From JAMCRM01 sp041685075 (lineage in GTDB: Bacteria; Acidobacteriota; Terriglobia; Bryobacterales; Bryobacteraceae), in assembly GCA_041685075.1 (NCBI GenBank), contig JAWLGN010000017.1, forward strand, positions 1 to 34,756: 34,756 nt of DNA. The letters run 5' to 3'. Position 1 is the first letter of the stretch. Every line of letters begins with the position of its first letter. This document shows positions 15,865 through 23,008 of the stretch, one piece after another. Below the pieces are notes generated by a model, which worked only from the letters and a program-made list of their open reading frames with translations, made no database searches and was not told where the DNA came from. Made by a program: the position numbers and the translations under genes.

Positions 15865-17511
15865 TCAATCCATGGCGGCGCCGAAGTAGCCCTGGGCGAG
15901 CGCGGGCCTGGCTTCGAGCGCCTTGGTCCAGCAGGTGCGCGCCTCCTCGGCGTTCCCCAGAGCATCGAGCACGTGGCCGAGATTCAGCAGCGCTTCGGCC
16001 ATATCGGGCTGCTGGGCGAGAGCCTGGCGGTAGAAGCGCGCCGCTTCGTCGAACTGCTCGGCCTTCTGGTAGAGCAGCCCGGCGTTGTAGAGGATCTCGA
16101 CCGAACGCTCCCCGAGATCGATCAGGCGCACGTGATACTCGAGCGCGGTGGCGAAGTCTTCGGCCTCCAGCGCCACCGCCGCCAGGCCGCGGAGGGCCTC
16201 CATGGAGCGCGGGTCGTTGTCGAGCATCTCTTCGTAGATGCTTTGTGCGCGATCGCGTTCGCCGGCGCGGCTGGCGGCCAGGGCGAGATTGGCGCGGGCT
16301 TCCGGCCAGTCGGGCCGTCGCTTGAGGCAGGTCTCGAAGGCTTCCAGGGCGCCGCCGTGATCGTCGCGCCCCAGCCTGAGGCAGCCCAGCCGGAAGGCGG
16401 CTTCGGATTCCTGGCGGTCCTTATCGAGCAGTTTGAGGTAGAAGTGTTCGGCGTCCTCGGGGTGGCCCGTGCGCTCGAGCAGCAGCGCCAGGTTCCACAT
16501 GGCAGTGGGTGCGCCCGGGTCCGCCCGGAGGGCGTGCTCGTAGGCATCGCGCGCGCCGGAAAGATCGTCCATCTCTTCCCGCACGATCCCCAGGTTGGTG
16601 TAGGCCTGGGCGGATTGCGGCTTCAGGCGCAGCGCTTCGGCGTAGGCCTCGGCGGCTTCCCTCCATTGCTCCGCCTTCTGGTAGGCCAGCGCCAGGTTGA
16701 ACCACCCTTCGTAGTGGCCCGGCACGGCGGAGACCAGCAGGGTGCAGAACTTGGCGGTGAGGGCGTGATCGCCCGCGGCGGCCGCCCAGGTGGCCAGTCC
16801 TTCGAGCGCCACGGTCGAGTCCGGACGCAACTCCAGCAGCCTCTCGGAGTATTCCCGCACCATCTCGTAGTCCTCCCGGGCCATGCCGATGAGGGTGAGA
16901 TTCGATAGTGCCTCCTCGCACTCGGGGTTGGCTTCGAGGATGGCGTTGTAGACCTTGGCCGCCTCCTCCACCTGCCCCTGCATCTGCATGGCGACGGCCT
17001 TACCGAAGCGGGCCTCTTCGTTGCCGGGCGCGAGCGCCAGGCACTGGTCGAAGGCGGCCATGGCGCCGTCGGCATCGTCCAGACGGAGCAGGCACATGCC
17101 CAGGCCCAGGTGGGCGTCGGTTTGGGAGGGATCGAGCGTGCAGGCCTTCTGGAAACGACCGGCGGCCTCGCGCCAGGCCCCGGTCTTTTCCAGGCACACC
17201 GCCAGGTTGAACCAGGCGGCGGCCTGCTGCGGTTTCTGCTCCGCCACCGCCTTGTAGCTGGCGGCGGCCTCTTCGAAGCGCCCGAGTTCAAACTGGATGT
17301 GCCCCATGGCCACCAGGATGTCGGGGGACGCATCACCGGCCGCGGCGGCGCGCTGCAACTCCTGGAGAGCTTCCTCGCGTTTGCCTCCCAGGTGCAACGC
17401 GACAGCGGCCGCCAGAGAAGCGGCACTATCGGCGCCTCTGGCGCTCTTCTCGATATCGACGGTGCGGAGGCTTGTGACCTTCGCGGTGGTCCTGATCGGC
17501 ATGCTGCTCAT
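15865..17511 (-). CDS. Tetratricopeptide repeat protein
   Basis: 548 residues, almost wholly TPR units of 34 residues (about 14) from residue ~30 to the end, with the usual W/L-G-Y-A-P pattern: EKPQQAAAWFNLAVCLEKTG, DAHLGLGMCLLRLDDADGAM, EGWFNLALAYQKAEQWREAA, QAYTNLGIVREEMDDLSGAR. No signal peptide or membrane helix, so it is a cytoplasmic scaffold or adaptor; partner unknown. The frame is open to 17592, but the ATG at 17511 has GGGAG 8 nt upstream and follows the zinc-ribbon gene's stop by 16 bp. The longer version would overlap that gene and adds a poor sequence. The two genes are probably one operon. Confidence 0.87.
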   Translation of the reverse strand: MSSMPIRTTAKVTSLRTVDIEKSARGADSAASLAAAVALHLGGKREEALQELQRAAAAGDASPDILVAMGHIQFELGRFEEAAASYKAVAEQKPQQAAAWFNLAVCLEKTGAWREAAGRFQKACTLDPSQTDAHLGLGMCLLRLDDADGAMAAFDQCLALAPGNEEARFGKAVAMQMQGQVEEAAKVYNAILEANPECEEALSNLTLIGMAREDYEMVREYSERLLELRPDSTVALEGLATWAAAAGDHALTAKFCTLLVSAVPGHYEGWFNLALAYQKAEQWREAAEAYAEALRLKPQSAQAYTNLGIVREEMDDLSGARDAYEHALRADPGAPTAMWNLALLLERTGHPEDAEHFYLKLLDKDRQESEAAFRLGCLRLGRDDHGGALEAFETCLKRRPDWPEARANLALAASRAGERDRAQSIYEEMLDNDPRSMEALRGLAAVALEAEDFATALEYHVRLIDLGERSVEILYNAGLLYQKAEQFDEAARFYRQALAQQPDMAEALLNLGHVLDALGNAEEARTCWTKALEARPALAQGYFGAAMD

Positions 17512-17527
17512 AGCATCGTTACTCCCA

Positions 17528-19339
17528 TTAGCGGCGCTGCTTTCGCCGCGGTGCAATCCCTCTCGATGCGGCCGGCTGGGATTGCCGCCCACGCGGGGTC
17601 AGCTTTACCCAATACAGCCGCGCACGGTCGTCCTGTTCGGCCTCGAAACCAATGCCGCCGGTCCCCAGCCGGCCGTCGCTCCATCTGTCCACCACCTCTC
17701 CCTCCACCGCCACGGTGAAGCTGTCGGCCGCGGCGGTAGTGAGCACCCGGAAGGCCGCCTTGCTGCGCACGGCAACGCGCAGCGGCACGGTGACGGGCTC
17801 TTCGGCCACCCCTCCCAACACCGCGTACCGGGTCAGTTCGAGGGCGTTGGGGTCCTGCTCGCTGCGGGAGATGCGCACCCGGTAGTAGTTCTCGAAGTCC
17901 GCCGCGCGGATGAACCAGGCGACGCTGCGGCGCTCCATCTTGGCGAGAAACTCCCGCTCGTAGTCGCGCATGCCGAGCGAGGGGATGAACAGGGCGGGCG
18001 GGCCGGTCCGGGCGCCGGCCACGTCGAGCCGCCAATCCTCGATGCCTCCCACCCAGCGGCCCAGACCGGAGCCGAAATTGTCCTCGACGGGCGCCGCGCC
18101 CGCGCCGGTGCTATCGGCTAAGGTGCCTCCCACGGCTCCCACCGGCGGAAGGTCCATCTCGGGCCAGGTGGGTGCGTGAAGTCCCAGGGGCTCGCGCGCC
18201 GCCCGCGCTACGCTTGCAATAGCGACCGGTTCGAAGCCGTGCCGCAGCGGCGTGGGAGCGGCGGAATCGAGCCCAGCGGGGGCGAAGACTGCGCGCGCGG
18301 AGGGCCCCGGCTGGGCCCGGTGACGCGAAAACGGCTGCGCCGCCGCACGGCGCCTCGGCCGGCAAGCTGCCGTGCTGCGCGCCTTTGTCAGCGGCTCGGC
18401 TGGCGCCCCGAACACGGCCGGCGCCGTTCCCTTCCGGACGGCAAGCCGCGCCCACGAGGCCGGCAGCGTGGGCGCTATCCGAGCGGTGCCGAAGGGTTGC
18501 GCCAGTGCGCGGCGGCGGGCGCGGGCGTCGAGGGCCAGCGGCGAGTGCAGCCGGCGGAGTCCCCCCGCGGGCGCGCCCACAGGGCAGCCGGGCCGCCGCC
18601 GGCCGGCCGGGATCGGGGCCGCGCGGTGCGGATCGGCCGAGCGGAAGCGCGCCGCGGGCACTGACCGCGGCCCGTCCGGCTGCGGCACGTGGGACGCTGC
18701 CAGCCAGCCGCTACCCGCTGCGCCGGGCGCCGGACGCCGCCTGCCCGAACGGAGCGCCAGCCGCACCGCGCCCGGCCGTAGCCGGGCCTGCCCCAGCCGT
18801 GGTCCGTCCGATGCCTGCCGGCGCCGTCCTGCGGCCCCGGGGTTCAATGGCAGCCGCCACGGCGCCAGGCCGAAAGAGGCCGCTTCCGCAACCGGCGGTA
18901 CCGCCGCGGCCCGGGTCCCGAGCGCCAGGCGCAGGCTCATGCGCGCCGGGTGGAGATCCCTGCGCGGCGCAACGTTGGCCGCCGGTTCCGCTCCATAACC
19001 CGCTGCCCGGGCATACCCCGCCGGGGTGGGGCGCAGCGCCGCCGCCACGCACAACGCCGGCGCGAAGCACTCGTGGGCCGCCCGCCCCAGCGACGGCGTA
19101 TCCGGCCACAACCGCGGCGCTCCATTTCCGGCTTCCGAGGCCGGCCGCCAGAGCGGCAGCAGTTCCGGGTGCTCCTTCCGGCGTTCCAGTTGCGATACTT
19201 CGCTGGCCTCGAGCAGCCGCGACAAGCCCCGCCGCAGGCGGTACTCCTCCCGGTGTTCGCGGCAGCAGAAGTTGCCTTCCCGGAGCAGCCGAATCCGCGA
19301 CAGCGGCTTTCCGCATAACTGGCACGCATTCGCGCTCAT
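17528..19339 (-). CDS. Zinc-ribbon protein with long disordered linker and jelly-roll domain
   Basis: 603 residues in three parts. (1) Residues 1-62 hold a likely zinc-binding knuckle, C6xxC9 and C25C26xxH29 (ACQLCGKP, NFCCREHREEYRLRRGLSR). (2) About 355 residues are very rich in Ala, Arg, Pro and Gly and surely disordered. (3) Residues ~418-585, from VEDNFGSGLGRW to YWVKLTPRG, resemble the concanavalin-like jelly-roll (DUF1080/LamG-type) fold with FENYYRVRIS and GGIGFEAEQDDRARLYWV. No signal peptide is seen, which is odd for a lectin-like domain. An in-frame ATG at 19372 is an alternative start. A TATAAT lies 10 nt before the chosen ATG. It heads the five-gene minus-strand run. Confidence 0.75.
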   Translation of the reverse strand: MSANACQLCGKPLSRIRLLREGNFCCREHREEYRLRRGLSRLLEASEVSQLERRKEHPELLPLWRPASEAGNGAPRLWPDTPSLGRAAHECFAPALCVAAALRPTPAGYARAAGYGAEPAANVAPRRDLHPARMSLRLALGTRAAAVPPVAEAASFGLAPWRLPLNPGAAGRRRQASDGPRLGQARLRPGAVRLALRSGRRRPAPGAAGSGWLAASHVPQPDGPRSVPAARFRSADPHRAAPIPAGRRRPGCPVGAPAGGLRRLHSPLALDARARRRALAQPFGTARIAPTLPASWARLAVRKGTAPAVFGAPAEPLTKARSTAACRPRRRAAAQPFSRHRAQPGPSARAVFAPAGLDSAAPTPLRHGFEPVAIASVARAAREPLGLHAPTWPEMDLPPVGAVGGTLADSTGAGAAPVEDNFGSGLGRWVGGIEDWRLDVAGARTGPPALFIPSLGMRDYEREFLAKMERRSVAWFIRAADFENYYRVRISRSEQDPNALELTRYAVLGGVAEEPVTVPLRVAVRSKAAFRVLTTAAADSFTVAVEGEVVDRWSDGRLGTGGIGFEAEQDDRARLYWVKLTPRGRQSQPAASRGIAPRRKQRR

Positions 19340-19349
19340 TGCCGTCCCA

Positions 19350-19355
19350 ATTATA
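19350..19355 (-). promoter_or_regulatory. Candidate -10 box (TATAAT) of the zinc-ribbon gene
   Basis: A perfect TATAAT on the minus strand, 10 nt before the ATG at 19339, would leave a 3-4 nt leader. It argues against the ATG at 19372, which lies upstream of it. Confidence 0.45.
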
Positions 19356-19534
19356 GAAAAATGAGGGCGCATTCGCCACCAAAAGCAGCGTTATATTTGG
19401 TAATACGCCGGCTGTTCACCCTGGTCTAGGGCCCTTACAGGCACGGTCTACAGCGACGGTTAGGGGTGGACTGTTTACTTAAGTTATCAGCAAGAAATCA
19501 TCGCAAGACAACTCGAAAATGCCACGTATTTCCT

Positions 19535-19570
19535 GTACCGTAGGTACTTGGCCCGCTCCGTAAAACGGAG
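19535..19570 (+). promoter_or_regulatory. Two small hairpins in the 5' region of the JAB-TonB gene
   Basis: GTACC-GTA-GGTAC (19535-19547) and CTCCGT-AAA-ACGGAG (19556-19570) precede the GGAGG ribosome site at 19576-19580. They could shape the 5' untranslated region. The 247-bp divergent region (19340-19586) is visibly AT-richer than the surroundings, but I found no convincing -35/-10 pair for the plus strand. Confidence 0.35.
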
Positions 19571-19586
19571 TCTTCGGAGGATAACC

Positions 19587-21443
19587 ATGAGTGAATCAAC
19601 CGCACGAGCGGAACGGTTCGAGACCCGCAGCCCGGCCACGCCGTTCTATATCTGGGACGAACCGCAGCAGCCGGCGGCGGTGCGCGTCAGCCTGGAGACG
19701 ATCGAACGCCTGGAACGCGAGGTGGTGGCCGGCTTTCGCTCGGTAAGCGCCCGGGGTTCCGAAGTCGGTGGTCTGCTGCTGGGTAGGGTAGTGCCGGGGC
19801 CACGGCCCGTGGTGTCGGTGGAGGCCTACGAGATGGTGCACTCCGAGTACAGCCGGGGGCCGCTCTATCGCCTCTCCGAAACAGATCTCCAGGCGTTCGA
19901 CGCGGCTTGCCGCCGCAGCGAAGCGCGGGAGGACGGGCTCGCGGTGGTGGGGGCGTTCCGGGGCCATACCCGCAAGGATCTGGCGCTCGATCGCGAAGAT
20001 GCGGCGCTCCTCGCTGGGCGGTTCGGCGAGGCGGAGAAGGTTTTCCTGCTGGTGAAGCCCTTCGCCACCAAGCCGGCCAAGGCCCGCTTGTTTGTCTGGA
20101 AAGACGGCGAGGTGCAGGACGCCAGCCCCGTGGAGATCCCCTTTACGAGGGCGGAACTGGTGGCGGCCGGACTGGTGCGCGCCGTTGCGGTGGAAGGCGC
20201 CCCCGCCCCTCCGGAAACGACGCCCGATGCAGCGCCGCCCCAGGAGGCCAGACGCGCCCAGGTGGTGCCGATTGCCCGCCGGCGGGAGCCTGCCGCGCCG
20301 GAAGCCGGAGCGGAGAGCGAGTCGAAGAATACGGAAGCGCCCGCGTCTTCCGTGGAAGCGCCCGCGCCCGAACCCGCGTTCACCGGCTTCCACGCAGAGG
20401 AGCCGGTTTCGAAACGGGGCCGCAAGCTGGTTTGGATCACCGGCGGCCTGGCCGTGGCGGCGCTGCTGATGATCCTGCTGGTCTACCCGGGCCTGCTGAT
20501 CGACCGCGGCCCGGCGCCGGCCGATACCGGCGAAGACACGTCTTCACTGGCACTACGGGTGGAGCGTTCCGCGGGCCAGTTGCTGCTCACCTGGAACCGC
20601 GAAGCCGAAGCGGTGAGGGCTGCAACCCGGGCCGTGCTGAGCATCTCCGATGGGCCTCAACAGGAAAACGTGGAACTCGGGCTGGAGCAGTTGCGCAACG
20701 GCAGCGTGGTCTACTCGCCTTTGACCTCCGACGTCAGCTTCCGGCTCGAAGTGATCGCCGCAAACCAGGAGAAGAGCACCAGCGAGCATGTACGGGTGCT
20801 GGGCACACGGCCTTCGCCGATGTCGCCTCCTCCCGGAGCGGAGGTCGCCCAGTCTGAGGTTGCCGCAACGACCGAGACGGCGGCTGCCGCCGGCACTCCG
20901 GCCGCCGGCGAGGAAGAGACCGAAACCACCGCGGAAGCCGCGGAGCCCCGGGAATCGTTAAGCGCCAAGTGGCGGCAGCCGGAGTCGCTTGGCCAGCGCC
21001 TGCGGCCCGCGCTGCCCTCGGAACTGCCGCCCGCCTTGCGGACCGCGGCGATCTCCGGACCGCCCGCGGTTGGCCTGCCGCTGCCGCAGACCCCCGCCGC
21101 GCCCGCCGTAGCGCCGCCGCCCCCACCGGCTCCCAGCGCGGCCCCTCGCCCCGAGGCGCCGGCGGTGCGGGTGGGCGGGCAGGTGCGAAACGCGCAGCTT
21201 ATCTCCCGCGTGGAGCCGGTCTATCCTACCCTGGCCCGCCAGACCCGCGTCCAGGGGAGAGTGGAACTGGAAGCCACCGTAGCCAGGGATGGCACGGTGA
21301 AGAACGTTCGAGTCGTCAGTGGCCATCCACTGCTGGCCCCGGCCGCCGTAGAAGCGGTGAAGCGGTGGCGGTATCGCCCCACACTGCTGAACGGCGAGGC
21401 GGTGGAGGTCACCACCCGCGTTGCGGTGGGCTTTTCTCTGTGA
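19587..21443 (+). CDS. JAB/MPN-like domain fused to TonB C-terminal domain
   Basis: 618 residues. (1) Residues ~34-175 resemble a JAB/MPN domain: SEVGGLLLGRV with E59, then VGAFRGHTRKDLALDREDAALLA. The usual HxH is R125-x-H127, with D138 kept, so one metal ligand is lost and peptidase activity is doubtful. (2) Charged/Pro linker. (3) One membrane helix, ~281-305 (VWITGGLAVAALLMILLVYP). (4) A beta-rich segment, ~320-407. (5) Pro/Ala-rich spacer to ~530. (6) A TonB C-terminal domain, 535-618, with SRVEPVYPTLARQ, GRVELEATVARDGTVK and AVKRWRYRPTL. The JAB-like part should be cytoplasmic and the TonB part periplasmic, so it may couple a cytoplasmic signal to an outer-membrane receptor. The ATG has GGAGG 6 nt upstream. 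No ExbB/ExbD is adjacent. Confidence 0.87.
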   Translation: MSESTARAERFETRSPATPFYIWDEPQQPAAVRVSLETIERLEREVVAGFRSVSARGSEVGGLLLGRVVPGPRPVVSVEAYEMVHSEYSRGPLYRLSETDLQAFDAACRRSEAREDGLAVVGAFRGHTRKDLALDREDAALLAGRFGEAEKVFLLVKPFATKPAKARLFVWKDGEVQDASPVEIPFTRAELVAAGLVRAVAVEGAPAPPETTPDAAPPQEARRAQVVPIARRREPAAPEAGAESESKNTEAPASSVEAPAPEPAFTGFHAEEPVSKRGRKLVWITGGLAVAALLMILLVYPGLLIDRGPAPADTGEDTSSLALRVERSAGQLLLTWNREAEAVRAATRAVLSISDGPQQENVELGLEQLRNGSVVYSPLTSDVSFRLEVIAANQEKSTSEHVRVLGTRPSPMSPPPGAEVAQSEVAATTETAAAAGTPAAGEEETETTAEAAEPRESLSAKWRQPESLGQRLRPALPSELPPALRTAAISGPPAVGLPLPQTPAAPAVAPPPPPAPSAAPRPEAPAVRVGGQVRNAQLISRVEPVYPTLARQTRVQGRVELEATVARDGTVKNVRVVSGHPLLAPAAVEAVKRWRYRPTLLNGEAVEVTTRVAVGFSL

Positions 21444-21466
21444 TCCGCAAGTCCCCGTGACCCGGC

Positions 21467-21497
21467 TCCCGGCCGCGGCGCTGAAGCCCGGCCGGGA
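21467..21497. terminator. Hairpin between convergent JAB-TonB and Nramp-like genes
   Basis: TCCCGGCC (21467-21474) pairs with GGCCGGGA (21490-21497) around 15 nt in the 75-bp convergent gap. There is no T-tract on either strand. It is a plausible bidirectional terminator by position and stem strength. Confidence 0.4.
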
Positions 21498-21518
21498 ACC
21501 TGGCCCCCGTTCAAACCG

Positions 21519-22901
21519 TTACTTCACCAGGCTCCACAGGTAGACCAGCATAAATCCCACGATCACGGCGCTCGAAAACCACAGCCCGGCGGTCTGCAGG
21601 CGCGAGGTGTGGACCGTGGCGGGCAGGCGGCGGTGGCGCAGGTAGAGCGTGGCCACCGCGATCACCGGCATGATCGAAAACTGCGCCACCCCGCCGATGA
21701 AGACCATGCCCACCGGTTCCTGGAAGAGGAAAAACAGGGTGACGGGCGCGACCGAAAGCAGCCACACGAAGCCGTTGCGGTAGCGCACCCGGGCGGCGTA
21801 ATCGTCGCGGCGGTAGAAGCCCATGATGCGCAGCATGTCCGCGTAAACCCGGGAGTGCGCGGCGGTGGCGGCGAAGATGGTGCCGTACAGGGTGGCGATG
21901 GCGCCCAGGTAGAACAGGTACAGCGCCCAGGGTCCCAGGGTCTGGGTGTACATGTTCGAAAGCACTGGGATCATCTCGCGCGAGGCGGGCACCAGGCCCA
22001 TGCCGTTCAAAATACCCGCGCCGAGCAGGTAGAAGGCCAGGGTGGCGATGGTGTAGATGACCATGGAGGCCAGGGCGTCGGTCTCCATGACCCGGATCCA
22101 GCCGCGCGCCCGCGCGGTCCATTGCGGGCTGCCGTCGGCCTTCCCGGTGAAACGCGCGTAGCCTTTTTCGACGCACCAGTAAGGATACATGAACAGCTCG
22201 GTGGCCCCCACCCCGGTGATGCCGAAGACCGCCACCGCGCGGGTGAGACCGCCGGGCGGCATATCGAAGCTGAGACCGCTGGCCAGCGCTTCCCAGGAGA
22301 AGAACTGCGGCATGCGCATCAGCAGCAGGGCGCAGAGCAGCGTGAGCAGGGTGAACAGCGCTACCTTGACGGTGGCGAGCTTCTCGATCCGCTCGTAGCC
22401 GCCGCCCAGCAGCAGCACCAGGGTGAGTCCCAGGAACAGCAGCACCCAGACGGGGATGGGGACCGCGGGAATCAGCCCGTTCATCACCTGCGCCAGGCCG
22501 CCGTACATGGCGCCCACCTGGAACTGCGTGGTGGCCACCATGAAGGCCCAGGCCCATATCACCCAGTTCGCCTTCCAGCGCGGTCCGGGAAAGTGGTTGA
22601 AGCTTTCCAGACCCGTCTCGCCCGTGGCAATGGCGTAGCGGCCCATTTCCACCTGCACGGCGGGCTTGATAAAGCAGCTCAGCAGGATGACCCACAGGGC
22701 CACGTAGCCTGCCTGCGCGCCCAGCGTGGTGGTGGCGATCAGCTCTCCCGATCCCACGATGGAGGCGCACAGGATGATGCCCGGCCCGATGAGCCGCAGG
22801 GTGGCGCCAAACGAGCGCGGCGGTTCGACGACCTCCTCCGGCCGTAGGGTATAAGGATCGGCGACCTCCGGCCTGGCTTGCGGCTGCGGCGCAGTCGGCA
22901 T
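21519..22901 (-). CDS. Nramp-superfamily transporter lacking the metal-site motifs
   Basis: 460 residues with about 11 membrane helices from residue ~37 on, and the overall Nramp (LeuT-fold) order GPGIILCAS... / GQAGYVALW-like TM2 / ...GITGVGATELFMYP... / YLGAIATLYGTIFAATAAHSRVYADMLR. In true Nramp proteins TM1 carries DPGN and TM6 carries MPH, the Mn/Fe ligands. Here the equivalent positions read GSGE and LFM, so transport of Mn2+ or Fe2+ cannot be assumed. An in-frame ATG at 22910 would add three residues. I prefer 22901 because TGCTACGAT lies exactly 7 nt upstream and overlaps the first ATG. It is divergent from the Gfo/Idh gene at 23005. Confidence 0.85.
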   Translation of the reverse strand: MPTAPQPQARPEVADPYTLRPEEVVEPPRSFGATLRLIGPGIILCASIVGSGELIATTTLGAQAGYVALWVILLSCFIKPAVQVEMGRYAIATGETGLESFNHFPGPRWKANWVIWAWAFMVATTQFQVGAMYGGLAQVMNGLIPAVPIPVWVLLFLGLTLVLLLGGGYERIEKLATVKVALFTLLTLLCALLLMRMPQFFSWEALASGLSFDMPPGGLTRAVAVFGITGVGATELFMYPYWCVEKGYARFTGKADGSPQWTARARGWIRVMETDALASMVIYTIATLAFYLLGAGILNGMGLVPASREMIPVLSNMYTQTLGPWALYLFYLGAIATLYGTIFAATAAHSRVYADMLRIMGFYRRDDYAARVRYRNGFVWLLSVAPVTLFFLFQEPVGMVFIGGVAQFSIMPVIAVATLYLRHRRLPATVHTSRLQTAGLWFSSAVIVGFMLVYLWSLVK

Positions 22902-22908
22902 GCGGCTC

Positions 22909-22917
22909 ATCGTAGCA
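22909..22917 (-). promoter_or_regulatory. Candidate extended -10 (TGCTACGAT) of the Nramp-like gene
   Basis: TGN-TANNNT on the minus strand, exactly 7 nt before the ATG at 22901. It overlaps the alternative ATG at 22910, which would therefore not be transcribed. Confidence 0.45.
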
Positions 22918-22964
22918 GTTGCGGCCCGCGGTCCACAACCGGAACAGACTCGCCGCGCGATTCA

Positions 22965-22973
22965 TGTTACGAT
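22965..22973 (+). promoter_or_regulatory. Candidate extended -10 (TGTTACGAT) upstream of the second Gfo/Idh gene
   Basis: TGN-TACGAT, the same hexamer as in the divergent Nramp-like promoter. CAGACT 17 bp upstream is a weak -35. The predicted RNA start lies 1-2 nt before the ATG of the eight-codon leader ORF at 22982. Confidence 0.45.
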
Positions 22974-22981
22974 CTGCTCGA

Positions 22982-23008
22982 ATGCATTCATTTCCGAGGC
23001 TCGCATGA
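22982..23008 (+). CDS. Putative eight-codon leader peptide (MHSFPRLA)
   Basis: ATG at 22982 begins 8 nt after a TGTTACGAT -10 element and reads MHSFPRLA to TGA at 23006-23008. The stop overlaps the ATG of the Gfo/Idh gene as ATGA. A GAGG inside this mini-ORF (22996-22999) is correctly spaced for the downstream start. The arrangement suggests leaderless initiation on the mini-ORF followed by reinitiation on the oxidoreductase. It is supported by geometry only. Confidence 0.4.
   Translation: MHSFPRLA

Noticed and set aside
17512..17592. 27-codon N-terminal extension of the TPR protein
   Set aside because: It would overlap the end of the zinc-ribbon gene and has no ribosome site. The ATG at 17511 has GGGAG at good spacing.
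22900..23004. Start of the second Gfo/Idh gene at 22900
   Set aside because: It would overlap the divergent Nramp-like start and add 35 residues ahead of the Tat motif. The ATG at 23005 with GAGG fits the signal peptide.
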